Under the pieces are notes generated by a model that was not told where the DNA came from, ran no database searches, and worked only from the letters and a program-made list of their open reading frames with translations. Shown here piece after piece: positions 8,158-15,975 of a stretch of 64,000 bases of DNA (position 1 is the first letter of the stretch; every line of letters starts with the position of its first letter). The DNA comes from Amycolatopsis sp. MtRt-6 (GTDB taxonomy: Bacteria > Actinomycetota > Actinomycetes > Mycobacteriales > Pseudonocardiaceae), in NCBI RefSeq assembly GCF_017308975.1, contig NZ_JADWPD010000042.1, forward strand, positions 1-64,000, written 5' to 3'. Made by a program: the position numbers and the translations under genes.

Positions 8158-9483
8158 CTAGGAGGAAACGGCCGCCTTCTCCGCCTCGACGTCGTCGTGC
8201 AGCGATTCGCCGCGGGTCTCGCGGGCGGCGAGCAGCGCGATCACCGTGATCAGGCACATCGCCGCGACGTACAGCGACACCGGCACGGTGCTGCCCCAAG
8301 CCGAGAACAGCGCGACGGCGATCAGCGGCGCGACGGCCCCGGCGGCGATCGACGACAGCTGCCCGCCGACCGAAAGGCCGGTGTAGCGCACCCGCGTCGG
8401 GAACTGCTCGGCGAAGAACGCGGCCTGCGGGCCGTACATCGCGCCGTGCAGCACCAGCCCGACGGTGGCGGCCAGCACGATCACCGCCGACGACTTCGTG
8501 TCGAGCAGCGCGAAGAACGCGAAGCCCCACACGGCCATCCCGATCGCGCCGAACAGGTAGACCGGACGGCGGCCGACGCGGTCGGACAGCGCGCCCCACA
8601 CCGGGATCGTCACGAAGTGCACGGCCGAGCCGATGAGCACCGCGCTCAGGCCGACGCCCTTCGGCAGGTGCAGCCCGGTCGTGACGTACACGAGGATGAA
8701 CGCGGTGATCACGTAGTACGAGACGTTCTCGGCCATCCGCGCGCCGATGGTGATCAGCACCTGGCGCCAGCTGCGGCGGAAGACGTCGACGACCGGCACG
8801 TGCTTTTCGGCACGGGCTTCGGCCTGGCGCTGGGCGGCGAGGAACACCGGGGATTCGGCGACGGCCAGCCGGATCCACAGGCCGATCAGCAGCAGCACAC
8901 CCGAGAGGAGGAAGGGAACGCGCCAGCCCCAGGACATGAAGGTCGCGTCGGACTGCGTCGCGGACAGGAGCGCCAGGACGGCGGTGGCGAGCAGGTTGCC
9001 GCCGGGCGCGCCGCACTGCGGCCAGCTCGCCCAGAAGCCGCGGCGCCGGTCGTCGCCGTGTTCGGAGACGATCAGGACGGCCCCGCCCCACTCGCCGCCG
9101 AGCGCGAAGCCCTGGACGAGCCGGAGCAGCGTGAGCAGCAACGGCGCCACGACGCCCGCGGTGGCGTACGTCGGCAGGACGCCCATCAGGCAGGTCGAGC
9201 CACCCATCAGGACGAGACTGAAGATCAGCAGCTTCTTGCGGCCGAGCCGGTCGCCGAAGTGACCGAAGACCAGGCCGCCGATCGGGCGGGCCAGGAACCC
9301 CACGGCGTAGGTCAGGAACGCCAGCAGCGTGCCGGTGAGCGGGCTCGCCGTCGGGAAGAACAGCTTGTTGAAGACGAGGGCGGCGGCCGAGGTGTAGAGG
9401 AAGAAGTCGTACCACTCGATGGTGGTGCCGATCAGGCTCGCGCCGACGATCTTGGCGATCGCCGACCGGTGGGGTTGGCTCAC
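8158..9483 (-). CDS. MFS transporter, metabolite:H+ symporter (MHS) family
   Basis: 441-residue inner-membrane protein with about 12 hydrophobic segments. The N-terminus SLIGTTIEWYDFFLY and the loop GHFGDRLGRKKLL are hallmarks of the MHS group, which includes ShiA, ProP and KgtP; the loop 8-9 copy is GALSDRVGRRPVY. GTG at 9483 is chosen, with GGAG eight bases upstream; a GTG at 9495 is possible. It lies between the 3-hydroxybutyrate dehydrogenase-like gene and the GAF regulator in one operon, so the likely cargo is a small carboxylate such as 3-hydroxybutyrate. The cargo is inference from context only. Confidence 0.88.
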   Translation of the reverse strand: MSQPHRSAIAKIVGASLIGTTIEWYDFFLYTSAAALVFNKLFFPTASPLTGTLLAFLTYAVGFLARPIGGLVFGHFGDRLGRKKLLIFSLVLMGGSTCLMGVLPTYATAGVVAPLLLTLLRLVQGFALGGEWGGAVLIVSEHGDDRRRGFWASWPQCGAPGGNLLATAVLALLSATQSDATFMSWGWRVPFLLSGVLLLIGLWIRLAVAESPVFLAAQRQAEARAEKHVPVVDVFRRSWRQVLITIGARMAENVSYYVITAFILVYVTTGLHLPKGVGLSAVLIGSAVHFVTIPVWGALSDRVGRRPVYLFGAIGMAVWGFAFFALLDTKSSAVIVLAATVGLVLHGAMYGPQAAFFAEQFPTRVRYTGLSVGGQLSSIAAGAVAPLIAVALFSAWGSTVPVSLYVAAMCLITVIALLAARETRGESLHDDVEAEKAAVSS

Positions 9484-9521
9484 TGCGGGCTCCACTTCCT
9501 TGTGGTTGTGCGGCGGTGGGG

Positions 9522-10271
9522 TTACGCGGCGGTCCAGCCGCCGTCGAGGGGGATTGAGGCCCCGGTGATGTGACCGGCGTGCGGCGAGCACAGCCACACC
9601 ACCAGGGAAGCGACGTCCTCGGGCTCGATGAGCTTCTTGATGGCGGCACGCTTGAGGAGCACCTCGGCGACGACGTCCTCCCGCGGGATGTCGTGCTCGG
9701 CGGCCTGGGCGTCGATCTGGCCGTCGACGAGCGGCGTGCGGACGTACCCGGGGTTCACGCAGTTGCTGGTGACGCCGTGTTCGGCACCTTCGAGCGCGGC
9801 GACCTTCGAGAGGCCTTCGAGCCCGTGCTTGGCGGCCACGTAGGCGGACTTGTAGGCGGAGGCCCGCAGCCCGTGGACGCTCGACATGTTGACGATCCGG
9901 CCCCACCCGCGCGCGTACATCGACGGAAGCACGCGGCGGATGAGCAGGTAGGGAGCGGTCACCATCAGGCTCTGGATGTGCGTGAACCGATCGGGCGGGA
10001 AGTCCTGGATCGGCGCGACGTGCTGGACGCCGGCGTTGTTGACCAGGACGTCGACCTCGGCGGGCAGCCCGTCGATCGAGGCGGGGTCGCTGAGGTCGGC
10101 GGCGTGCGCCCACCCCCCGACCTCGGTGGCGGCGGCTTCGGCCCGGTCGAGGTCCAAGTCGACGACGTGCACCTTGGCCCCGGCCGCGGCGAGCGCGCGG
10201 ACGCAGGCGAGGCCGATGCCGCTCGCCCCGCCGGTGACGAGGGCGGTGCGCCCGTCCAGATCGCTGGTCAT
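9522..10271 (-). CDS. 3-hydroxybutyrate dehydrogenase-like short-chain dehydrogenase
   Basis: 249-residue classical SDR. Seen: cofactor motif TGGASGIG, NNAG, catalytic Ser in NMSSVHG and the YxxxK pair in SAYVAAKHG. The C-terminal part GYVRTPLVDGQI and LLKRAAIKKLIEPEDVAS match the 3-hydroxybutyrate dehydrogenase subgroup, which oxidises D-3-hydroxybutyrate to acetoacetate with NAD. ATG at 10271 gives the family length of about 250; the longer frame to 10355 adds non-family residues. It is the first gene of the operon with the MHS transporter and GAF regulator. With two secreted esterases nearby it suggests polyester monomer use. Confidence 0.88.
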   Translation of the reverse strand: MTSDLDGRTALVTGGASGIGLACVRALAAAGAKVHVVDLDLDRAEAAATEVGGWAHAADLSDPASIDGLPAEVDVLVNNAGVQHVAPIQDFPPDRFTHIQSLMVTAPYLLIRRVLPSMYARGWGRIVNMSSVHGLRASAYKSAYVAAKHGLEGLSKVAALEGAEHGVTSNCVNPGYVRTPLVDGQIDAQAAEHDIPREDVVAEVLLKRAAIKKLIEPEDVASLVVWLCSPHAGHITGASIPLDGGWTAA

Positions 10272-10358
10272 GGACGGGAACGGTAAGCGTGACCCCCGTC
10301 GCTCACCATGTGCGCACCAGCTATACCTCGGGAAGATCCAGTGGTGCCGGACCACATG

Positions 10359-10751
10359 TCATGAGCGTTCCGCCAGCATCGCCAGGTAATGCGCGTTCGT
10401 CATGATGCCCAGGACGTTCCCGAACGGGTCGACCACGGACGCCGTCACGAACCCCGGCCCGCGTTCGATGATCGGCTCGTACTCCGTCGCCCCCAGCTCC
10501 AGCAGGCGCGCGAACGTCGCTTCGAGGTCGTCGACGTGCCAGCGGACGACCTCACCGCCCGGCTCGGTGTGCGTGAAGGGGGCGTGCTTGCGGTCGATGA
10601 CGCCGAATTCGTGCTGGTAGTCGCCGATCCGGAACTCGAAGTACCCCGGGACCTCGAAGTACGGCTCGACCCCGAGGAACTCGGTGTACCAGGCCTTCGC
10701 GGCCTGGTGGTCTTCGGCGTAGTAGGTGACGGTGGCCATCCCTCGCAGCAT
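10359..10751 (-). CDS. VOC (glyoxalase/bleomycin-resistance) fold protein
   Basis: 130 residues. The first ATG at 10751 follows GAGAGGAGCAGGAC; a second ATG lies at 10739. Two beta-alpha-beta-beta-beta halves are visible (TVTYYAEDHQAAKAWYTEFL and WHVDDLEATFARLLELGATE), ending in the VVDPFGNVLGIM motif of the vicinal-oxygen-chelate fold. Likely a metal-dependent lyase, dioxygenase or small-molecule binding protein in the cytosol. The substrate cannot be read. A perfect 27-bp palindrome lies between it and the divergent SEFIR gene. Confidence 0.85.
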   Translation of the reverse strand: MLRGMATVTYYAEDHQAAKAWYTEFLGVEPYFEVPGYFEFRIGDYQHEFGVIDRKHAPFTHTEPGGEVVRWHVDDLEATFARLLELGATEYEPIIERGPGFVTASVVDPFGNVLGIMTNAHYLAMLAERS

Positions 10752-10791
10752 GTCCTGCTCCTCTCAACGGTGTGGAGCCATCATGCGGGGT

Positions 10792-10818
10792 CAAAGTGCT
10801 CACCAAGTGAGCACTTTG
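10792..10818. promoter_or_regulatory. Perfect 12-bp inverted repeat between divergent genes (probable operator)
   Basis: CAAAGTGCTCAC, loop CAA, GTGAGCACTTTG. It lies 41 bases upstream of the VOC start and 51 bases upstream of the SEFIR start. The position fits a shared operator better than a terminator, because neither flanking gene ends here. No T-run follows. Which protein would bind is not visible. Confidence 0.6.
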
Positions 10819-10869
10819 GCGAGCGTCTTCCCTGACATTCTTTTGCGGCGGCAATGCTATTGTTCCCAG

Positions 10870-11487
10870 ATGCCGAGAACCGATCCGGCGCGGGTCTTCG
10901 TGTCGTACACACACGATTCACCGGAGCACAAAGATCAAGTGCTCGCGTTCAGCGAGTTCCTCGCGCGGAACGGCCTCGACGTGACACTGGACCAGTGGAA
11001 CCTGGCCCATCGCCAGGACTGGTACACGTGGGCCATCGCGAGCATCGAAAAAGCCGATCACGTCATTGTCGTCGCCTCGGCGCGGTACCGCGAAGTCGCG
11101 GACGGCTACGCATCGCCGGAAAGCAACCGCGGCCTGCAATCCGAAGCCGCGTTGCTGCGCGAGAAACTGCACAGCGACCGGCCGGCGTGGACTCGCAAGA
11201 TCCTTCCGGTGGTCCTGCCGGGCCACACACCGGCGGAAATCCCGGCATTCCTGCAGCCGCAGACCGCCGACCACTACCTCGTCGCCGAATTCACCGTCGC
11301 GGGCTGCGAAGCCCTGCTCCGCGTGCTCACGGCCCAGCCGCCCCACGTCAAGCCGGCACCGGGCGCGCGTCAGCCGCACCTGCCACCGCGGCCGGCGAGC
11401 CCGGCCCCGCTACGGCAGAAGATCGTTTCCCGCGGCGGCGGCATCACGATCGTCAACCAGGGCGGCGACCAGAACGTCTCGATGTGA
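10870..11487 (+). CDS. SEFIR (TIR-like) domain protein with C-terminal NQGGDQ motif
   Basis: 205 residues. Residues about 7-150 form a SEFIR/TIR-type domain: ARVFVSYTHDSPEHKDQVL (box 1), LARNGLDVTLDQWNL (box 2) and KILPVVLPGHTPAEIPAFL, as in bacterial SEFIR proteins that assemble by homotypic contacts. A Pro-rich linker (160-188) ends in a 17-residue tail, GGGITIVNQGGDQNVSM. The same core, GG plus NQGGDQ, is near the N-terminus of the membrane protein encoded at 13084-14568. ATG at 10870 is preferred because upstream in-frame residues are not domain-like. Known family: SEFIR/TIR domains act as signalling or effector modules in bacterial immunity. The tail as a docking or amyloid-like motif is inference. 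Confidence 0.85.
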   Translation: MPRTDPARVFVSYTHDSPEHKDQVLAFSEFLARNGLDVTLDQWNLAHRQDWYTWAIASIEKADHVIVVASARYREVADGYASPESNRGLQSEAALLREKLHSDRPAWTRKILPVVLPGHTPAEIPAFLQPQTADHYLVAEFTVAGCEALLRVLTAQPPHVKPAPGARQPHLPPRPASPAPLRQKIVSRGGGITIVNQGGDQNVSM

Positions 11488-11489
11488 CG

Positions 11490-11521
11490 GGCCTGCCGGT
11501 GGCGCACACCACCGGCAGGCC
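11490..11521 (+). terminator. Hairpin terminator after the SEFIR gene
   Basis: GGCCTGCCGGTGG, loop CGCACA, CCACCGGCAGGCC: a perfect 13-bp stem starting three bases after the stop codon. It has no U-run, as is common for actinomycete hairpins. Confidence 0.8.
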
Positions 11522-11623
11522 GTCCCCGGCCAGCGCCTGTATCGAAGTTGTGTCGAGCTGGTGTGGTCTGGTGTGCTCGTGGGTGTAGGCCCGTAGCCGT
11601 GGGGCTGCGGGCCTGTCCCGTGG

Positions 11624-12853
11624 TCAGGCTGTGAATGGGAGTGGTTCGTGCAGGTTGTTCCGCCGGGGTCTTCGGCGACGGTCGATGAACACCGGTGGCA
11701 GGAACTCCGGCAGGCCGTCGGCGGCCATGCGGACTTCCCAGCCTGAGCGGTGCAATAGCCGGTGGTGATGAGCACACATCAGCACCAGGTTGGTGAGATC
11801 AGTGGAGCCGCCATCTGCCCAGTGCCGGATGTGGTGGCCTTGACAGTGCCGGGGTGGCCGATGACAGCCGGGGAACGCGCACCCCCGGTCCCGGAGGAAC
11901 AACGCTCGGCGCAGCCCGGCGGAGATCAACCGGCGGAGGCGACCGAGATTCAGCGGTTCGCTCTTGTCGCCCAGCACCGCCGGGATGATCATGGCGTCGC
12001 AGGCATGCACCCGGGCTTCGGCCGCGGTCATCGTCCCGGTATCGCCAAGGGTCGCCTTGCCAACACCGGATTTCAGGTCGTCTAGAGACACGGCGACCAT
12101 GACGTGGGCTCGTTCCCCGGCCTGCATCGGCAACTCCGGAGAATTCAGAGCCAGGTCGACGGCATCGGAGAAAGCATCCCCGTAACGCTGCGGGGTGGTG
12201 CGGAAGTCGGGACCCTCGTCGCCGGTGCGGCGTTCGGCCAGGGCGTCGAGGAGGGCGTGGGCGCGGGTGCCGGTTTCGTCGTCGAACCGGCCGCTGAGTT
12301 CCCAGATGCCGGTTCTTTTGTGGCGGAGGAACAGTTCCCGGGTGGGGGCGGTGGGTTCGGTGTCGTCGGGTGCGGGGCCGTCGGGGACGAGGTGGGCGAG
12401 GATGCGGGCGCCGAGGGCGGCGACCTGTTTGTGCCCGGCCTCTTCGGCGAAGGCCAGCAGGTTGGTCTCGGCGCTCACGCAGTGCTCGGGCGGAACCTGG
12501 GCCAGCACGTTGGTGATCACGTCGATCATCGGGTTGCTCAACCGCCCCGCCCGAGCCGCAACACCAGTGGCGGGAGCCAAGGCAGGAATCGGGGAGCCGT
12601 CGAGGTTGCGGCCCGGATTCACCAAGCGGGCGCGTTTGATCAGCCGTTCCGTAGCCGGCTTCGGCTCATCGGCGAGGTGCTCCATAAGCCGGGCTGCGGA
12701 GCGGTAGCCGAACAGCTCCATCACACCCCGCTGCTCGATTTCCACCAGCACCGCACCAAGTTCCGCTTCGGCGGACCGCATGCGCGCGACCAACTCGCCG
12801 ATGCGGTCGGCGAATGCCACCGCGTCGGGCGAGGGGATCACGTTGCTAGTCAT
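11624..12853 (-). CDS. DUF222 / HNH endonuclease-domain protein
   Basis: 409 residues. An N-terminal DUF222 region (about 15-290, beginning ADRIGELVARMRSAEAEL) precedes an HNH nuclease domain with CAFPGC, CQGHHIRHW and LVLMCAHHHRLLH, giving the His-Asn-His core and a Cys pair for zinc. This multi-copy family is typical of mycobacteria, Pseudonocardiaceae and relatives. It is often linked to mobile 13E12-type repeats, and its function is unproven. It separates the SEFIR gene from the membrane protein that shares the SEFIR tail motif, and may be a later insertion between them. Confidence 0.9.
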   Translation of the reverse strand: MTSNVIPSPDAVAFADRIGELVARMRSAEAELGAVLVEIEQRGVMELFGYRSAARLMEHLADEPKPATERLIKRARLVNPGRNLDGSPIPALAPATGVAARAGRLSNPMIDVITNVLAQVPPEHCVSAETNLLAFAEEAGHKQVAALGARILAHLVPDGPAPDDTEPTAPTRELFLRHKRTGIWELSGRFDDETGTRAHALLDALAERRTGDEGPDFRTTPQRYGDAFSDAVDLALNSPELPMQAGERAHVMVAVSLDDLKSGVGKATLGDTGTMTAAEARVHACDAMIIPAVLGDKSEPLNLGRLRRLISAGLRRALFLRDRGCAFPGCHRPPRHCQGHHIRHWADGGSTDLTNLVLMCAHHHRLLHRSGWEVRMAADGLPEFLPPVFIDRRRRPRRNNLHEPLPFTA

Positions 12854-13083
12854 ACCTCCAAGCTACCGGCCATCGAACACAGGGTCATCACTCGATGCGG
12901 TGGGAACAAAAGGTAAAGCCGCTGTCCGCACCCCAGAACACCGAAAAGTCCGGCAGGGCAACCGAAGCGTGGGGAATCGGCGCTAGCGACCCACGACGTG
13001 ACGCAACCCCGTGGAGCGCCGATTTCCCACGCCACGGCGAAGCCGTGCATGAAACCCAGCCCGAGACGGCTTCGATACAGGTC

Positions 13084-14568
13084 TCAGGCCGAGGCGTGCC
13101 GCGCCCGGACCATCTTCTTGATGATGGTGAGCGCGCGTTCGTTGTTGAGCCAGGCGATTTCGTTGTCGGCGCCGAGCGTCTCGCCGAAGCCGGTGTTCAG
13201 GTTGACCCGCTGGCCGTTGACGATCGAGATGGTGAACTCCTGGGCGTAGGGGATGTCGGCGTACTTCTCTTTCTCGCCGTCGACGTCGTGCTCGAACAGC
13301 TCGTCGACCTTGCGGAACAGCGCGGTGATCGAGGCGGGCATGGGGATCCGGTCGGTGGAGACGCCCACGATGTCGCGGTAGTGCCACTCGGTGAGCTGCT
13401 CGTAGACGGGCTCGCCGGTGTGGAAGTCGAGGGCGCACCGGTAGAGGCTGATCAGGTCGTTGGTCAGGAACATGATCAGCACGTCGTAGTGGTTCGCGCG
13501 CCACCGATGGTCGTCGCCGCGCCGGACGCGCAGCGAGTCCACAATGGCCCCCGCGGGCGAGGGCACGCCGACCACGGCCTGGATCGGGTAGACGAGGTCG
13601 CCGCCCTCGTGCTTGGTCGTCGCCACCAGCCGGACCTGACGGCTCGCCTTGAGCTGCAGCGCGGCGATGTCCTGCTGCAGCCAGGCGTCCATCTGCGCGT
13701 CGCTCGGCTTCGGTTCCGCGGCCGCGTACCGCTCCAGGTAGGTGCGGTACTGCCGCACCTTCTGCCAGCCCCACTTCCCGGCGAAGTAGGCGATGGCGAG
13801 CGGCAGGAGACTGCGGATGTCGTGCGCCCACGCGGCGAAGGCCACGCAGAGCGCCGTGACGGCGAGCGCGATCGCCCCGGGTGCCGGACTGCGGTGGCGC
13901 GGCGTGCGCACGAAGTAGCGCCGGACCGCGTCCCCGCGACCCGGGTCGAAGTCGCGGACCACGGGTGCCTGCTCGGGTTCCGCCGCCGCGACCATGCCGA
14001 GTTCGCCGGCCCGCGCCTGCAGGAGCTTGAAGGTCCGGCCCTGCGCCCGCCTCACATGCGTCACCAGCGGCTCGAGCTGCGTGGGCTGCAGCTGCCCGAT
14101 GCTCGCGGCCAGGTCGCCCGCCGCCGGCGGCTTGGGCTGCATGCCGATCGCCGTGTAGTAGTCGTCCTTCACCAGTGCCCACAACACGTTGGCCTGGTGC
14201 GTCACCACGACGTCGCCGTAGCCGATGGCCTGCTCGACGTGGGCTTCGACGCGGTCGATCTGCTCGGGCGAGCGATCATTGGGCGGGCGGCCGTCCAGCA
14301 TGGCCAGCGCCGCGCAGAAGTGCCCGGTCGCGAGGTCCCGCTGCGCCTCGGGCATCTTCTGGGCGCCGATCTTCCGGGCGTCGCTGAGGAATTCTTCGAA
14401 CTCGGCGACCGCCTTGGCGTACATGCGGCCCTTGAGGGCCATCAGGCCGTTCTGGAGATGGTCCTTGACCGACTCCGTGTATATGGTCTGGTCACCGCCT
14501 TGATTGGCGTACACCGTCCCACCGTCGCTGTTGTGGACGCTCTGCCGGGAATGGGGGTCGTTCGTCAC
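13084..14568 (-). CDS. Membrane protein with N-terminal NQGGDQ motif and helical repeat region
   Basis: 494 residues; the GTG at 14568 with AAAGGAAA upstream is preferred to the ATG at 14613. Residues 15-29 read D-G-G-T-V-Y-A-N-Q-G-G-D-Q-T-I, matching the tail of the SEFIR protein at 10870-11487. Residues 35-190 are helical and TPR-like (LQNGLMALKGRMYAKAVAEF). Residues 231-248 and 252-265 form a transmembrane hairpin. The remaining 230 residues are soluble (KLNxxD-type features absent; DLISLYRCALDFHTG, AQEFTISIVNGQRVNLNTGF visible). No family was recognised. The shared motif suggests it is a receptor or scaffold that recruits the SEFIR protein to the membrane, which is inference. Confidence 0.75.
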   Translation of the reverse strand: MTNDPHSRQSVHNSDGGTVYANQGGDQTIYTESVKDHLQNGLMALKGRMYAKAVAEFEEFLSDARKIGAQKMPEAQRDLATGHFCAALAMLDGRPPNDRSPEQIDRVEAHVEQAIGYGDVVVTHQANVLWALVKDDYYTAIGMQPKPPAAGDLAASIGQLQPTQLEPLVTHVRRAQGRTFKLLQARAGELGMVAAAEPEQAPVVRDFDPGRGDAVRRYFVRTPRHRSPAPGAIALAVTALCVAFAAWAHDIRSLLPLAIAYFAGKWGWQKVRQYRTYLERYAAAEPKPSDAQMDAWLQQDIAALQLKASRQVRLVATTKHEGGDLVYPIQAVVGVPSPAGAIVDSLRVRRGDDHRWRANHYDVLIMFLTNDLISLYRCALDFHTGEPVYEQLTEWHYRDIVGVSTDRIPMPASITALFRKVDELFEHDVDGEKEKYADIPYAQEFTISIVNGQRVNLNTGFGETLGADNEIAWLNNERALTIIKKMVRARHASA

Positions 14569-14667
14569 CGATTTTCCTTTGGTTCGTGCGAATACCCCGT
14601 GGCGGGGGGTCACACGGGCGGCCCAGCCTAGGCCGGAGACCCGCCGATTTCCGCAATTGACCCGGTA

Positions 14668-14685
14668 CTGACAACAAATTGTCAG
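14668..14685. promoter_or_regulatory. Inverted-repeat operator upstream of the WYL regulator
   Basis: CTGACAACAAATTGTCAG: two 7-bp arms around CAAA, 47 bases upstream of the WYL-domain regulator start and 99 bases upstream of the divergent membrane-protein start. A likely autoregulatory site. Confidence 0.6.
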
Positions 14686-14732
14686 GTCCGGCGGAAACGA
14701 GCGGCGCGGACGCGAGGTGCGACACTGCGTCC

Positions 14733-15671
14733 ATGCGCGCCGACCGCCTCGTGGCCACCCTGCTGTTGATGCAGACCCGCGGCCGCGTCACGGCCGCCGA
14801 GCTGGCGGCGGAGCTGGAGATCTCGGTGGCGACGGCCCGCCGCGACCTCGAAGCCCTCTCGTCGGCGGGCGTGCCGGTCTACCCGCAGCCGGGCCGCGGC
14901 GGTGGCTGGCAGCTCGTCGGCGGCGCCCGCACCGACCTCTCGGGCTTGAGCGCGAGCGAGGCGCAGGCGCTGTTCCTGCTGGCCGGGCCGGCGGCGGCGG
15001 GCGCTCCGGAGGTCAAGTCGGCGCTGCGGAAGCTGATGGGAGCGTTGCCGGGCACGTTCCGCGCGGACGCCGAGGCGGCGGCGGACGCGATCGTGGTCGA
15101 CCAGGCGGGCTGGGGCGAGCGCCCGAAGGAGCGGCCGCCGATGGTCGCGCGGCTGCAGGACGCCGTCATCGGCCGCCGCCGCGTCCGCCTGACGTACGCC
15201 GGGCGCGAGAAGTCGTCGCGGCTGGTCGACCCGTGGGGCCTGGTCGACAAGGACGAGGTCTGGTACCTGGTCGCGGGGACGAAGAAGGGCCGCCGCACGT
15301 TCCGCGTCGACCGGATCATCGCCGCGGAAGTGACCGACGAGCCCGCGGACCGCCCGTCGGACCTGGAGCTGGCTGAGGTGTGGCGGGAAGTCGTCGAGGA
15401 GGTGGAGAAGCGCCGTTCGCTGCTGAGTGCGGACGTGGTCCTCGACCGGCGGCACTTCGGGGTGCTGCAGGGCCGCTTCGGGCGGCACTGCGAGCTGGTC
15501 GCGGAGCTGCCCGGGGAGCGGGTCCGCGCCCGGGTCGCCGCGCCGGCGCCGGTGATGATCGCACAGGAACTGGCGGGGTGGGGCGCGCTCGTGGAGGTGG
15601 AGGGACCGGAGTCGGTGAAGGCCGAGCTGGCACGGCTCGGCGCGGAGCTCGTCGCCCGCTACGGAAAGTGA
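14733..15671 (+). CDS. YafY-type transcriptional regulator (HTH_11 + WYL)
   Basis: 312 residues. The N-terminal winged HTH (MRADRLVATLLLMQTRGRVT, ELEISVATARRDLEAL) is followed by a WYL domain (about 135-210, with DPWGLVDKDEVWYLVAG and RTFRVDRI) and a WCX-like C-terminal extension. WYL domains bind nucleic-acid or nucleotide ligands and control stress, phage-defence or metabolic genes. ATG at 14733 starts exactly at the family's conserved N-terminus. A 14668-14685 palindrome lies upstream. The target is unknown; the divergent SEFIR-motif membrane protein gene is the nearest candidate. Confidence 0.88.
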   Translation: MRADRLVATLLLMQTRGRVTAAELAAELEISVATARRDLEALSSAGVPVYPQPGRGGGWQLVGGARTDLSGLSASEAQALFLLAGPAAAGAPEVKSALRKLMGALPGTFRADAEAAADAIVVDQAGWGERPKERPPMVARLQDAVIGRRRVRLTYAGREKSSRLVDPWGLVDKDEVWYLVAGTKKGRRTFRVDRIIAAEVTDEPADRPSDLELAEVWREVVEEVEKRRSLLSADVVLDRRHFGVLQGRFGRHCELVAELPGERVRARVAAPAPVMIAQELAGWGALVEVEGPESVKAELARLGAELVARYGK

Positions 15672-15975
15672 CCGGCCGTCCGTTGCCCACTCCACGTCCG
15701 ATGTCGCAAATGTCCGACTCGGCGGCCGCACCCGCCGAAGGTCGCTGGTCCGGACTTCGAACCCCGCTGTCGATCACGTCGAACGATGCGATCGCCGCTA
15801 TCCTCGGTGAACGCCGTTAATCGGTCTACAATGGACATCCAGAGGCCCACTGCGAGTGTCCGTTACCCGTCGGTATCTGGCCGTTCGGAGTATGCCTGAT
15901 CACCCGTTTGCTGTTACTGTGACGCCTCCGTGACCTGAACGTGCGTTCGGTGACACATCTCGGTGAGGGCAGACA
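15672..15975. other. Intergenic stretch without recognised gene
   Basis: About 304 bases between the WYL regulator and the SRPBCC/acyl-CoA synthetase fusion. No protein-like frame, RNA gene or strong hairpin was seen. A possible -10 element TACAAT at 15827-15832 lacks a good -35 partner. The fusion-gene promoter must lie here, but it cannot be placed with confidence. Confidence 0.5.

Noticed and set aside
2282..10271. Flavin dehydrogenase, exporter or protease partner for the YcaO locus
   Set aside because: The neighbouring esterases, SDR, MHS transporter and regulator fit hydroxy-acid metabolism; none has the TOMM dehydrogenase or ABC exporter pattern.
12850..13083. Small gene on the minus strand (66 codons)
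   Set aside because: No ribosome site and no protein-like composition; treated as plain intergenic DNA.
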